The notes beneath the pieces were generated by a model. It made no database searches. It had not been told where the DNA came from and was given only the letters and a program-made list of their open reading frames with translations. The position numbers and the translations under genes are program-made. A DNA stretch of 64,000 nucleotides from Pontivivens insulae (GTDB lineage: Bacteria > Pseudomonadota > Alphaproteobacteria > Rhodobacterales > Rhodobacteraceae): positions 1 to 64,000 of the forward strand of contig NZ_OMKW01000004.1 in NCBI RefSeq assembly GCF_900302495.1. Reading direction: 5' to 3'. Positions 45,490-54,812 of this stretch are shown here, piece after piece; position 1 is the first letter of the stretch; each line of letters starts with the position of its first letter.

Positions 45490-46295
45490 CGTGTGATCCC
45501 GAAGGCAGCACAGGGGTCTTCGCCCGCCGGAAGTGGCTGAACGCGCACCTCGTTGAATGGCTCGGTGCTGTCGGGGCCAACCTGCCCAATCGACCAGACG
45601 GCCAGATCAGGGTTTGCTGTCAAAAGACCACGCGGAGCCCCCCAGTCGATGCGCGCATGGCCGTTTCCGGTGATCAGCACCACCGTGCCGCCGCGGGTCC
45701 GCTCCCGCGCCAGAAGAACGGTCTGCGCCAGAACCGCATCGCGATAGCGCTGCGCCTCTACAAATCCGCTCATGGCGCGCAGCGGTACCGCCCCGCAATG
45801 GGCATCGAACTGGGCTTGTTCACGCGTCGCACGCTCCGCCGGGGCGAGCGGTACTGTCAGTCCGTATCGCGCGGCCTCTGCGCCAAATGCACTTGCAGCC
45901 CCCTGCAACCGTGCCTGACGGACATCCGCGTCCGGCGCAGCCGCCCCGAGTATAAGTGCCGAGGGTGCGGCCCGCATGATCTGTGCATAAAGCCCGAAAT
46001 CTGGCCACCCGCTTTGCGCCCATCCAAGGCGTTGCGCGATATCCCGATCCGAGGCGCCAGCCTGTAAGAGACCGTTCAGGCGGGCGGTGTCGGCACCATC
46101 CACCTGTTCGAACACGATGGCGGCGGGCTGAAGCGAAGCAACCAGCGCGGCCTGATAGGCGTGATGGTCCGCCACGCCATGCACCTCACCGATTATCACG
46201 ACATCGGCGGTTTGAACGGGATCAGGTTCCGGCTCCCGCTCGGCACAGGCGGCCAGCGCAAAAGCGATCAGGGTCAGGATCAAAGGCAGGCGCAT
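45486..46295 (-). CDS. ChaN-family lipoprotein
   Basis: 269 residues. A lipoprotein signal with lipobox LAAC puts Cys17 as the lipidated residue. The ChaN/heme-binding domain is seen from VVIIGEVHGVADHH, with IGEVHG matching the family's ligand loop and NGHARIDWGAP near the end. ChaN-type proteins bind heme or iron at the membrane. The ATG at 46295 follows GGAGGG; longer in-frame starts are rejected. It starts the chaN-coaBC-dut group and is separated from rpoH upstream by a terminator. Confidence 0.85.
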   Translation of the reverse strand: MRLPLILTLIAFALAACAEREPEPDPVQTADVVIIGEVHGVADHHAYQAALVASLQPAAIVFEQVDGADTARLNGLLQAGASDRDIAQRLGWAQSGWPDFGLYAQIMRAAPSALILGAAAPDADVRQARLQGAASAFGAEAARYGLTVPLAPAERATREQAQFDAHCGAVPLRAMSGFVEAQRYRDAVLAQTVLLARERTRGGTVVLITGNGHARIDWGAPRGLLTANPDLAVWSIGQVGPDSTEPFNEVRVQPLPAGEDPCAAFGITR

Positions 46296-46317
46296 GCCAT
46301 CCCTCCGCAAATAGACA

Positions 46318-46349
46318 AAGCCCCCGAAGCGACAACGCGCCGGGGGCTT
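46318..46349 (-). terminator. Intrinsic terminator after rpoH
   Basis: AAGCCCCCG (46318-46326) and CGGGGGCTT (46341-46349) form a 9-bp stem with inner pairing of GCGC type. On the minus strand it is followed by TGTCTATTTG, a T-containing tail. It separates rpoH from the chaN-coaBC-dut group. Confidence 0.75.
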
Positions 46350-46393
46350 CATATCAGGCAGTCTGGCACGGGTGCGCAAGCAGTTTCGCGTGC

Positions 46394-47272
46394 TTACCCC
46401 AGCTCCAGCAACTCGGCAGACGCACCGTTTTCGGCTTCGAGACGCTTGCGCAGCTTGCGCAAGGCCTGCGCTTCAAGCTGACGAATACGCTCCTTGCTGA
46501 GCCCCAGCTCGTTCCCGAGGCTTTCAAGCGTGCGCGGATCGTCACGCATCTTGCGCTCGATCACGATCATCTTCTCGCGGTCCGTTAGGGCCGTCATCGC
46601 GTCTGCAATCCAGCCGCGCACGCGGATCAGATCGACATCGTCGCTGACGGTTTCTTCGGCCTGCGGGCTTTCATCTTCCAGCGCCTCGACCCATTCGCGA
46701 CCTTCGTCGCCGGCCTGTTGAGCGTTGAGCGAGAAGTCAGAGCCGTTGAGCCGTGCCTCCATCATCTCCACATCCCGCAGGGGAACACCAACCTCGGTCG
46801 CGATCATTTCGCGCATTTCGTGACCGGACACGGTGTCATCCATCGCCGTCTCACGCTCAAGCTTGGCCTTCACGCGCCGCAGGTTGAAGAACAACGCCTT
46901 TTGGCTGGAGGTCGAGCCGGTCCGCACCATCGACCAGTTGCGCATCACATAATCCTGGATCGATGCCTTGATCCACCACACGGCATAGGTCGAGAAACGC
47001 ACACCGCGATCCGGGTCGAACTTCTCCGCAGCCTTCATGAGGCCCACACCAGCTTCCTGGATGAGATCGGGCATAGAGGCGCCATAGCGGCGATATTTCG
47101 ACGCCATCGATACGGCAAGCCGCATGTAAGCGTTCACGAGCCGGTGCAGCGACCGCTCGCACCCCTCGTCTCGCCAGGCACGGGCGAGCATCAGCTCCGT
47201 TTCCGCGTCCAGCATTTCGGCACCCATTGCTTGACGGGTGATGGAACGGTGTCCTGAATCATCCAAAGCCAT
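46394..47272 (-). CDS. rpoH: RpoH-type alternative sigma factor
   Basis: 292 residues. Sigma-70 regions 2 (DLIQEAGVGLMKAAEKFDP, FSTYAVWWIKASIQDY) and 4 (TLESLGNELGLSKERIRQLE) are present, and the RpoH box is seen as QKALFFNLRRVKAK. It directs RNA polymerase to heat-shock or, if RpoHII, singlet-oxygen/stress promoters. Rhodobacterales usually have two rpoH genes; I favour RpoHII here but cannot prove it. The ATG at 47272 has GGAGG upstream. It is divergent from cobU. Confidence 0.92.
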   Translation of the reverse strand: MALDDSGHRSITRQAMGAEMLDAETELMLARAWRDEGCERSLHRLVNAYMRLAVSMASKYRRYGASMPDLIQEAGVGLMKAAEKFDPDRGVRFSTYAVWWIKASIQDYVMRNWSMVRTGSTSSQKALFFNLRRVKAKLERETAMDDTVSGHEMREMIATEVGVPLRDVEMMEARLNGSDFSLNAQQAGDEGREWVEALEDESPQAEETVSDDVDLIRVRGWIADAMTALTDREKMIVIERKMRDDPRTLESLGNELGLSKERIRQLEAQALRKLRKRLEAENGASAELLELG

Positions 47273-47386
47273 TTTGAGCCTCCATCCGTTGTGATCGCGG
47301 TGTCTTCCCGCTTATCTTGTTTATGCAGCTGCGGACCATTCGGTTCACTTTAGGCTGCGATTTTTCTGAGCGTCTGTTGGTAAGAA

Positions 47387-47929
47387 ATGTTAAAAAATCT
47401 AAGCATCATCCTGGGCGGCGCGCGGTCAGGGAAGTCAGGCTTTGCTGAACGGCTGATCGTCGCGGACGGTCGCGCGCGGGCATATGTCGCCACAGCGCAG
47501 GCTTTCGATGCAGAGATGAAATTGCGGATCGCAGACCACCGTGCTGATCGGGGACAGGATTGGGAAACCATTGAGGAACCGCTCGCGCTGGTCGGCGCGA
47601 TGCAAGGATTGGAACAGCGCGGGTTCAATGGGATTATCCTCATTGACTGCCTCACCTTGTGGCTCTCCAACCTTCTGTTGGCCGAGCAGGATCTCGAAGA
47701 GAACACGAGCGCGCTGTTGAGATATCTCGCGGGCGCGACGTGTCCGGTGGTCTGTGTGTCCAACGAAGTAGGCATGGGATTGGTTCCCGATAATAAACTG
47801 GGAAGACGCTTTCGTGACGCCCAAGGCCGCCTGAACCAGCAAATTGCAGCGCAGGCGGACCTTGCCGTGTTCGTCGCCGCGGGCCTTCCCCTCGTGTTGA
47901 AAGGCACCTTGCCGGAGAAATTTTTGTGA
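47387..47929 (+). CDS. cobU: Adenosylcobinamide kinase/guanylyltransferase
   Basis: 180 residues. It phosphorylates adenosylcobinamide and adds GMP in the last part of coenzyme B12 assembly. The P-loop GGARSGKSGFAE and the guanylate-binding GHxxD-like segment HRADRGQDWETIEEP are present, and VSNEVGMGLVPDN is the second signature. It is coupled by GTGA to the following phosphatase gene. No cobalamin riboswitch is visible in the short gap to rpoH. Confidence 0.95.
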   Translation: MLKNLSIILGGARSGKSGFAERLIVADGRARAYVATAQAFDAEMKLRIADHRADRGQDWETIEEPLALVGAMQGLEQRGFNGIILIDCLTLWLSNLLLAEQDLEENTSALLRYLAGATCPVVCVSNEVGMGLVPDNKLGRRFRDAQGRLNQQIAAQADLAVFVAAGLPLVLKGTLPEKFL

Positions 47930-48480
47930 GAAATTGGTGGTTTATCCGACATGCTCCGACCCATGAGCGGCGCATGGTTGGCCAGCTCGACATTGATGCG
48001 GATTTTTCTAACGCGAAAAGCGTAAACAGATTGTTTCCAGTTTTACCCCAAAACGCTTTGCATCTTTGCTCCGATCTGACCCGGGCGCGTCAGACTGCCG
48101 CAGCGCTGAATTTGAACCCGCATTTCGATCCCCGCCTGCGTGAGATCAGTTATGGGGAATGGGAGGGGTTGGCCTTCGATGCTGCACCTGACCCAGACCT
48201 TGCCCGCGCCTTTTGGGAAAGCCCTGGCGATATCGCCCCACCTGGTGGCGAGAGCTGGAATGACCTCTCCGCGCGCGTCACCGCGCTGATTGATGAGGTG
48301 AATGCCGCAGGCGATGGTCCCGTCATCGCGGTTGGCCATATGGGCAGCATCCTTGCGGCCCTGTCTTATGCGACCGGATTGCCGCCGGAACGGGCGTTGA
48401 GCTTTCGGATTGACCCCCTCTCGATCACCCGGCTCGACTATCTCGATGGTCCATGGGCGATAAGCTGCGTCAACGCGTGA
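47926..48480 (+). CDS. cobC: Histidine phosphatase, probable alpha-ribazole phosphatase
   Basis: 184 residues. The phosphohistidine motif RHAPTHE at residues 8-14 defines the histidine phosphatase superfamily; the second His is in AVGHMGSI. Its position, overlapping cobU by GTGA, points to a role in the nucleotide-loop branch of B12 assembly, hence the CobC-like call; the family itself also contains phosphoglycerate mutases. The start is a GTG at 47926. Confidence 0.82.
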   Translation: MRNWWFIRHAPTHERRMVGQLDIDADFSNAKSVNRLFPVLPQNALHLCSDLTRARQTAAALNLNPHFDPRLREISYGEWEGLAFDAAPDPDLARAFWESPGDIAPPGGESWNDLSARVTALIDEVNAAGDGPVIAVGHMGSILAALSYATGLPPERALSFRIDPLSITRLDYLDGPWAISCVNA

Positions 48481-48573
48481 TCCGATGCCGTGATGGGTAC
48501 CACGCCAAATGCTGATTGGACCGATGCGGCCAAGACCGGCCAGAATGCTTTCACGAAGACAGGAGAGTACATC

Positions 48574-49476
48574 ATGACTTGGGACATTCTCATCGGCGAC
48601 CGTACCTATTCGAGCTGGTCGCTGCGCGGCTGGCTGTTGTTTGCCGGGTTTGAGACACCCGTAAATGTCTATCACGGTCGGATGTATTCGGATGAGCTTG
48701 AAGCGCTGAAAACGGATTTTGGTGCAGGTCGGCTCGTTCCGCAAATGCGGCGGGGCGATGTGCGGGTGTGGGACACGCTCGCCATGGCAGAGACGCTGGC
48801 GGATGAAAACCCGGCCATGTGGCCAAGCGATCCGGCTCAGCGAGCCTTGGCGCGCGCCATGACCGCCGAGATGCATTCCGGATTTGGGGCATTGCGCAAT
48901 GACTGCACCATGAACCTGCGCCACGCCTATGAGGGGTTCGAACCCTCTGACGCCGTGCGCAAAGATGTCGCCCGGATCGAAGAGCTCTGGTCTACGGCAC
49001 ACGCCATGGCGGACGGCGGACCGTGGCTCTTCGGCGCCTATTCCATCGCAGATGTCTTCTACGCTCCGGTGGCCACCCGTATTGCAACCTACCGTCTTCC
49101 GGTGGGCGCGGTCGCGGCGGAATATGTCAAAACAACGCTTTCCCATCTTCCGCTGCGCCAATGGCGTGCGCGCGGCATCGCAGAGAATTACGTGCAACCG
49201 GGCTATGATCTAGAGCTGCCCCGCATGCCGTGGCCCGGGCCGACGGCCCCTGCAGGGCGCGTAATCGAAGGCGTGGACCCGATCAACAAGACATGTCCGT
49301 TTTCGGGCAAGCCGGTGCGTGCGGACTCTATTGGCTTCATCAACGGGGCGCCGATCGGATTTTGCAACACGTTCTGCCGGGACAAGGCCATTGCTGATCC
49401 AGGTGCCTGGCCTGAACTGTCCGCGATGGACGGATTTTGCCACGCCGTTGAGGATCGTCTCGCAATAGATGACTGA
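48574..49476 (+). CDS. Glutathione S-transferase with cysteine-rich C-terminal extension
   Basis: 300 residues. The N-terminal thioredoxin-like domain (WDILIGDRTYSSWSLRGW, with Ser-rich catalytic turn) and the helical C-terminal GST domain (to about 215) are typical. An extra tail follows with CPFSGKPV (Cys241), then Cys264 and Cys268 in GFCNTFCRDK, resembling a metal-binding YHS-type patch. The tail could sense or bind metal or sulfur, or form a separate folded module. The start at 48574 follows AGGAGAG. It is followed by the inverted repeat pair and the converging truA gene. Confidence 0.85.
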   Translation: MTWDILIGDRTYSSWSLRGWLLFAGFETPVNVYHGRMYSDELEALKTDFGAGRLVPQMRRGDVRVWDTLAMAETLADENPAMWPSDPAQRALARAMTAEMHSGFGALRNDCTMNLRHAYEGFEPSDAVRKDVARIEELWSTAHAMADGGPWLFGAYSIADVFYAPVATRIATYRLPVGAVAAEYVKTTLSHLPLRQWRARGIAENYVQPGYDLELPRMPWPGPTAPAGRVIEGVDPINKTCPFSGKPVRADSIGFINGAPIGFCNTFCRDKAIADPGAWPELSAMDGFCHAVEDRLAIDD

Positions 49477-49482
49477 CGGATT

Positions 49483-49531
49483 GGGTATTTGGGACCAATC
49501 CGAAATCACCTTCGGATTGGCTCAAATACCC
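49483..49531. repeat. Inverted pair of dispersed repeats at a convergent junction
   Basis: A plus-orientation 22-base copy (49483-49504, starting GGGTATTTGGGACC) faces a minus-orientation copy at 49511-49531 that is the exact reverse complement of 26382-26402. Six bases separate them, so the RNA can fold into a long hairpin. It ends both the GST and truA genes. Confidence 0.7.
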
Positions 49532-49554
49532 AGATCCTGACGGAAGCCGCGCAC

Positions 49555-50316
49555 TCAACCTCGGCTGAAGAGCGGGATCGGGTACCCAACATCCATCAGG
49601 TAGAGGCCGCAGGACGGCGCGACCGGGCCGCAGGCCGCGCGATCTGCCGCGCGCAGGGCTGCGCCAACATCGTCCGGCTGCCAGCCGCCCGAACCAACCT
49701 TTTCCAGAGTTCCCGCAAAGCTGCGAACCTGATTGTGGAGGAAAGAACGGGCTTCGACATGGATGTGAATTTCCTCTCCCACCGCCTCGATGTCGAGCCT
49801 GTCCAGCGTCTTTACCGGACTTTGCGCCTGACAATTGACCGAGCGGAATGTCGTGAAGTCATGTTTGCCGATCAACTGTGCGGCTCCGGCCCGCATGGCC
49901 TCGATGTCCAAGCGGTTTCGGGTTTGCCAGACACGACCAAATTCCAGCGCGGTGGGCGCTTTGCGTGACAGAAGCCGATAGAGATAGCGCCGTGACCGCG
50001 CGGAAAATCGGGCGTGAAAGTCATCCTCTGCCGCCACAGCCTGCAGGATTGAGACGGGTTTGGGGCGCAAGTGATGGTTCACTGCCTGTTGCAGCCGGTA
50101 AGGGTCCCACGCCGTCGGCAGGTCCACATGTGCCACCTGACCGCGCGCATGCACGCCCGCATCCGTCCGCCCGGCTCCGGTGATCAGAGGGTTCTCCGGC
50201 ATGATTTTTGCCAGCGCCTTTTCAATCGCCTCCTGGACAGACGGATGCTTGTCCTGGCGTTGCCAGCCTGAGAAAGGCGCGCCGTCATATTCGATGAGAA
50301 AGGCATATCTGGGCAT
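49555..50316 (-). CDS. truA: tRNA pseudouridine(38-40) synthase
   Basis: 253 residues. It isomerises uridines 38-40 in tRNA anticodon arms. The catalytic Asp52 is in [11 protein letters not shown]; the N-terminal [18 protein letters not shown] and [19 protein letters not shown], cited partly, are typical. The start ATG 50316 is where TruA homology begins; the longer in-frame start overlaps the upstream ycjX promoter. Its stop is next to the inverted-repeat junction. Confidence 0.95.
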   Translation of the reverse strand: MPRYAFLIEYDGAPFSGWQRQDKHPSVQEAIEKALAKIMPENPLITGAGRTDAGVHARGQVAHVDLPTAWDPYRLQQAVNHHLRPKPVSILQAVAAEDDFHARFSARSRRYLYRLLSRKAPTALEFGRVWQTRNRLDIEAMRAGAAQLIGKHDFTTFRSVNCQAQSPVKTLDRLDIEAVGEEIHIHVEARSFLHNQVRSFAGTLEKVGSGGWQPDDVGAALRAADRAACGPVAPSCGLYLMDVGYPIPLFSRG

Positions 50317-50414
50317 GATCCGGGGCCTAGTGTGTAACGGCGCGCTTGCCAAGCCCTCGAAATCCCGGCGTCGGGCCGCCATATTGAGCGCGACAGCTAG
50401 AATATGAGGCATCT

Positions 50415-51839
50415 TTGGGCATCACCGACATAACAGATGGCGTTCTGCGCCGGATCGAGGATGCGCAGGACGGTGCGCGGGAGATGCTGCTTGACCCGGT
50501 CGTACGCCTCGGCGTGACGGGGTTGAGCCGGGCGGGCAAGACCGTCTTCATCACCTCGCTTGTCGCCAATCTGCTTGAACGCGGGCGGATGGCGCAGATG
50601 GGCGCGGTGGGCGAGGGCCGGATCGCGTCAGTCTATCTTCAGCCGCAACCCGATGACAGCCTGCCGCGCTTTGATTTCGAGGGGCATCTGGCAAAGCTGA
50701 CGGCCCCTGATCCGACATGGCCCGACAGCACCCGCGCGATTTCCACGTTGCGCCTGTCGATCCGCGTGCAGCCAAAGGGCCTGCTGAGCGGCCTCAGGGG
50801 ATTGCGCACGGTCCATCTGGATATTGTCGATTATCCGGGGGAGTGGTTGCTCGACCTGCCGCTGATGACGCTCGACTATGCCCAATGGTCCGAGCAGGCC
50901 CTCAACGCCGCACGGTCCCCGGCGCGGCGCGATCATGCCGCGCAATGGCTGGCCGGGCTCGATCAGGTCGATCCCGCCGCAAAGTTGGACGAGAGCGTTG
51001 CTGGCGAACAGGCCCGCGCCTTCACAAATTATCTGGCCGCGATGCGCGCGGCGGGCCTGTCGGACTTCGCGCCGGGGCGGTTCTTAATGCCGGGTGATCT
51101 GGAAGGGTCCCCCGCGCTTACCTTTGCCCCGCTGCCCAAGCCGGACAAGGGCGGCTCACGCTCGCTCTGGCGCGCGTTCGAGCGCCGCTTTGAAAGCTAT
51201 AAGCGGCTGGTCGTCAAACCCTTCTTTCGCAATCATTTTGCGCGCATCGACCGTCAGATCGTGCTGATCGACGCACTTGGCGCAATCCATGCCGGACCGC
51301 AGGCCGTTGCCGATCTGCGCGGCTCCATGGCTGATATTCTGGAGGCTTTCCGCCCCGGCCCCAATTCTTGGCTGACGAGCTTTATGGGCCGCCGGGTGGA
51401 GCGGATCCTGTTTGCTGCCACCAAGGCCGATCACCTGCATCACACCCAACACGCAGAGCTGACCGCGATCATGGAGGCACTCGTCGCAGATGCCCGCAGG
51501 CGCGCTGATTTTCGCGGCGCGCAGACCGGTGCGATGGCGCTGGCCGCCGTGCGCGCAACCGTCGAACAGATGGTGGATCATGGCGGGCAGGAGCTTGGCA
51601 TGGTGCGCGGTCGCGCGCTCGACACCGGGCGCGACATCGCATTGCACCCCGGTGATCTGCCTCGCGATCCCAACGCGCTCATCGGCATGGCGACCAGCGG
51701 GGCGCAAAGCTGGCTCGACGACGGTTATTCGGTGATGCGGTTTGCGCCGCCGCGCCTGACCGGGATCGCGGGGGAGGGACCGCCGCATATCCGTCTCGAC
51801 CGGGCGGCTGAATTTTTGATCGGGGATAAGTTGCGATGA
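50415..51839 (+). CDS. ycjX: YcjX-family P-loop ATPase/GTPase
   Basis: 474 residues. The P-loop [13 protein letters not shown] is near residue 34-46, and the family-specific regions [13 protein letters not shown] and ALGAIHAG follow. The protein is probably membrane-associated and stress-linked, with unknown substrate. The most likely start is TTG at 50415, with GAGG six bases upstream; an ATG at 50404 is out of frame. It overlaps the next gene by ATGA, forming the common ycjX-ycjF pair. Confidence 0.9.
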   Translation: MGITDITDGVLRRIEDAQDGAREMLLDPVVRLGVTGLSRAGKTVFITSLVANLLERGRMAQMGAVGEGRIASVYLQPQPDDSLPRFDFEGHLAKLTAPDPTWPDSTRAISTLRLSIRVQPKGLLSGLRGLRTVHLDIVDYPGEWLLDLPLMTLDYAQWSEQALNAARSPARRDHAAQWLAGLDQVDPAAKLDESVAGEQARAFTNYLAAMRAAGLSDFAPGRFLMPGDLEGSPALTFAPLPKPDKGGSRSLWRAFERRFESYKRLVVKPFFRNHFARIDRQIVLIDALGAIHAGPQAVADLRGSMADILEAFRPGPNSWLTSFMGRRVERILFAATKADHLHHTQHAELTAIMEALVADARRRADFRGAQTGAMALAAVRATVEQMVDHGGQELGMVRGRALDTGRDIALHPGDLPRDPNALIGMATSGAQSWLDDGYSVMRFAPPRLTGIAGEGPPHIRLDRAAEFLIGDKLR

Positions 51840-52846
51840 GCGAGGAACCAAAGCGCCGCGGACCGGTCATTCTGGAGCAGGACTTGCCCGCCGCAGACGT
51901 TACACCGCAGACGGCGGCGCCTATTCTCGACGCCCCGCGACCGGCAATGGTGCGCGCCACAGCTCTGGCCGCGCGCCAGCAGCCACGGGGATCATGGCTT
52001 GCGCGCCTTTTCTGGAGCGCGATGGTCGCGCTCTTGGGAATTGCCATCACGACGAGTGCGTGGAGCTTTGTCGAGGGGCTGATCCTGCGCAATCCGCTGC
52101 TTGGACAGATCACGCTGGGCCTGATGGCGATCCTTGTTTTGACCATCGTCGCCTTTGTGTTGCGGGAGTGGTTGGCCCTGATGCGCCTGGGGCGTGTCGA
52201 CACGCTTCGCCAATCCGCTACGGCGGCGCGCACTGGATCCTTGCAAGAGGCGCAGGCCGTCGCCAAGCGGGTTGCGCAGCTCTATGCGGGCCGGGCGGAA
52301 TTGCGGGCGAAGGAAGACCGGATCGCGCGTCGGATCGACGATATGCTCGACCCGGACGCCGTTCTGGCAGAGGCGGAACGCGGCTGGCTGACCCAACTCG
52401 ATGCACAAGCGGTTGAGGAGGTTGGAAGCGCCGCTCGAACCGTCGCCGGTGTCACCGCACTTGTCCCGCTTGCGTTGATGGATGTGTTGACCGCAATGAG
52501 CGCGAATATCCGCATGATCCGGCGAATTGCTGAAATCTATAATGGGCGCACGGGTTTCTTTGGCTCATGGCGACTGTTTCGGGCGGTCGCCACTCATCTG
52601 GTTGCAACCGGTGCGGTCGCTGTCGGCGACGACGTGATCGGGGCGGTCGCAGGGGGCGGTGCACTCGCCAAGCTGTCTCGCCGGTTTGGTGAAGGGGTGG
52701 TAAACGGTGCGCTCACCGCACGCGTCGGTGTGGCCGCGATAGAGGTCTGTCGCCCCATGCCCTTTGCCGCGCTCGACCGTCCATCGGTGCGTGGCATTGC
52801 CAGCCGTGCCCTGGGCGGCCTGTTTGGAAGCCGCGAAAAATCTTAA
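51836..52846 (+). CDS. ycjF: YcjF/TIGR01620-family membrane protein
   Basis: 336 residues. Two membrane helices (about residues 60-80 and 90-110) follow an acidic N-terminus, and the C-terminal DUF697-like domain contains Gly-rich helices (ATGAVAVGDDVIGAVAGGGAL). It forms an operon with ycjX, its start overlapping that gene's stop. The pair is conserved in proteobacteria and induced in stress in E. coli. Confidence 0.87.
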   Translation: MSEEPKRRGPVILEQDLPAADVTPQTAAPILDAPRPAMVRATALAARQQPRGSWLARLFWSAMVALLGIAITTSAWSFVEGLILRNPLLGQITLGLMAILVLTIVAFVLREWLALMRLGRVDTLRQSATAARTGSLQEAQAVAKRVAQLYAGRAELRAKEDRIARRIDDMLDPDAVLAEAERGWLTQLDAQAVEEVGSAARTVAGVTALVPLALMDVLTAMSANIRMIRRIAEIYNGRTGFFGSWRLFRAVATHLVATGAVAVGDDVIGAVAGGGALAKLSRRFGEGVVNGALTARVGVAAIEVCRPMPFAALDRPSVRGIASRALGGLFGSREKS

Positions 52847-52911
52847 ATATTTGCGCCCTTGCAGCGACGCCCGTTTCCATCAAATTTGAAACAAAGCTGA
52901 CAGGAGCCACC

Positions 52912-53346
52912 ATGACCGTCGAAATCGGATTTGCCACCACGCCCGAGGATATCGCCGCTTGTATGGAGGTGCGTCGGCAGGTGTTCGTCATTGGTCAGAA
53001 CGTGGATCCCGAGCTCGATTTTGACGGGCTCGACGATGAGGCGATCCACTTCATTGCCCGCAAGGACGGAAAGGTTGTCGGCACGGCACGGTGGATTGTG
53101 GACGGGCCGAAAGTGAAGTTCGGGCGCCTGTCCGTGCTCGATGAAATGCGCGGACAAGGCATCGGCACGCTGATCTTTGATCGTATGGTGGAAGAGATGC
53201 GAACGCGTCCCGACCTGACTTATGCCAAGCTCAGCGCCCAGATCGGGCCGATGCATGTCTACCGTGATCGCGGCTTTGTCGAGATCGGAGAGCGCTACAT
53301 GGAGGCGGGCATGGAGCATCAGGACATGGAACAGCATTTCGACTGA
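52912..53346 (+). CDS. GNAT family N-acetyltransferase
   Basis: 144 residues. The acetyl-CoA-binding loop RGQGIGTLIFDR lies near 82-93, and the N-terminal ACMEVRRQVFVIGQNV has the ElaA/Tmk-type pattern (R-x-x-V-F). The substrate is unknown. The start at 52912 follows AGGAGCCACC. It ends 24 bases before the converging amidase gene. Confidence 0.88.
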   Translation: MTVEIGFATTPEDIAACMEVRRQVFVIGQNVDPELDFDGLDDEAIHFIARKDGKVVGTARWIVDGPKVKFGRLSVLDEMRGQGIGTLIFDRMVEEMRTRPDLTYAKLSAQIGPMHVYRDRGFVEIGERYMEAGMEHQDMEQHFD

Positions 53347-53370
53347 GCCGTGCCGGAGCGGATCAGCTCG

Positions 53371-54702
53371 TCAGCGAACGCCCAGCATGCGTTCCATTTC
53401 CGATGCAACGCGCAGCAGTTTTGCTTCACCGAACGCCGCACCCATTGCCATGATCCCGCAAGACGGTGTGCCAGTGGGCAAGGTGATCGCAGACAGGCCC
53501 AGCAGATTGCCGATGCGCGTGTTTTGCAGTGCCAGCAGGTTCTCCGCTCGATAAAAGTCGAGATCGGCGGCAAGATCGGCCACTTTCGGCGGCGTGATGG
53601 CTGCGGACGGGATGAGGACTGCATCAAAGGCGGAGACCTCTTCCCGCCAGATGGCCCGCAATTCTTCAAGCCGCTTACGCTTGCCGATGTAGTCCCAGGC
53701 CGCGACTGCCTCTCCTGCGCGGAACCGGGCCTCGACCTCCGAAAACATCGTGTCAGGATGCGCGGCGATCCGCTCTCCATGCGTGGCCCAGGCCTCTGCG
53801 ATGAAAAGCGGCCCGCCATTGGCCATTGCCTCCGCGACGGTCTCGCTCGTGATCCGAGTGATCTGCGCGCCCGCTTTGGCCAACGCATCGACGGCGGTCT
53901 CGAACGCTGCACGCGGTGCGTCCCGTGCGTCTTCGACGGCGACCGTGTCCAGCACCGCGAGGTTCAGCGTCGGATGGGTGCCCGCCAGATCCGGGGCCTT
54001 GGGGCCGCCAAGAGCCTCCAGCATCAACGCCGCGTCCTCGACCGAGCGGGTCAGGGGGCCAACCGTATCAAAGAACGCGCAGAGCGGCACGACCCCGTCC
54101 AACGGCAGCAATGTTGCGGTGGTCTTCAGGCCAACAAGGTCGTTCCAAGCCGAGGGCACGCGGACCGACCCGCCCGTATCAGACCCGATCCCGACGGCTG
54201 CCAGCCCGTGGGCAACGGACGCCGCTGCACCGGATGAAGATCCGCCCGGAACGGCGTCTGGGTCGTGAATATTCGGAGGTGTCGCTGTCACCGGATTGTA
54301 CCCGATGCCTGCAAAAGCCAACTCAGTCATATGAGTCTTGCCAAGGCAAACTGTCCCATGCGCCGCCGCCGTTGCCAGGACCTTTGCATCCGCATCAGGC
54401 AAGCGGCCCTTCAACAGGGCACTGCCCGCCTCGGTCTCGGTTCCTGCGGTGTCGAACAGGTCTTTCCATGAGATCGAAACCCCGTCGAGCGGCCCTTTGC
54501 GGGTTCCGGCCTTCGCCCGTTTCGCCGCGGCCATGGCCTCGGCGCGCGCGCGCTCAGCGGTGGTGCGGGCATAGATTGACTGGCCGGCGGGATGATTTGA
54601 GATGGCGTCCAGATAAGCCTCTGTCATCTCAACAGGATCAAGCGTGCCTGCGGCGATGGCTCGTCCCTGATCGGCGGCAGTCCAATTGAGGTGATCTGTC
54701 AT
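53371..54702 (-). CDS. Amidase signature family enzyme
   Basis: 443 residues. The Ser-cisSer-Lys triad is visible: Lys80 in SWKDLFD, the Ser cluster 155-157 in GGSSSGAAAS, and Ser179 in DTGGSVR. Substrate could be an amide, hydrazide or GatA-type tRNA; the absence of GatB/C nearby argues for a stand-alone hydrolase. The start ATG 54702 is preferred; a longer in-frame start overlaps the divergent ubiH promoter. It converges on the GNAT gene. Confidence 0.9.
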   Translation of the reverse strand: MTDHLNWTAADQGRAIAAGTLDPVEMTEAYLDAISNHPAGQSIYARTTAERARAEAMAAAKRAKAGTRKGPLDGVSISWKDLFDTAGTETEAGSALLKGRLPDADAKVLATAAAHGTVCLGKTHMTELAFAGIGYNPVTATPPNIHDPDAVPGGSSSGAAASVAHGLAAVGIGSDTGGSVRVPSAWNDLVGLKTTATLLPLDGVVPLCAFFDTVGPLTRSVEDAALMLEALGGPKAPDLAGTHPTLNLAVLDTVAVEDARDAPRAAFETAVDALAKAGAQITRITSETVAEAMANGGPLFIAEAWATHGERIAAHPDTMFSEVEARFRAGEAVAAWDYIGKRKRLEELRAIWREEVSAFDAVLIPSAAITPPKVADLAADLDFYRAENLLALQNTRIGNLLGLSAITLPTGTPSCGIMAMGAAFGEAKLLRVASEMERMLGVR

Positions 54703-54812
54703 CTGAAGCCCTTCTCTGGTCAAGCGGAGCCTAGCCGGGTGCTCTCCCGGCGGCAATCGGGCGCGGCTCTTGCCAGTGGACAATCCCTGCTCAGCGACCC
54801 CATATGCAAATC

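Noticed and set aside
47273-47386. Cobalamin riboswitch before cobU
   Set aside because: The gap is only 114 bases, must also hold the rpoH promoter, and contains no B12-box-like segment.
48043-49197. Minus-strand frame across the phosphatase and GST genes
   Set aside because: It spans two well-supported plus-strand genes and the gap between them, which is not expected of a real gene.
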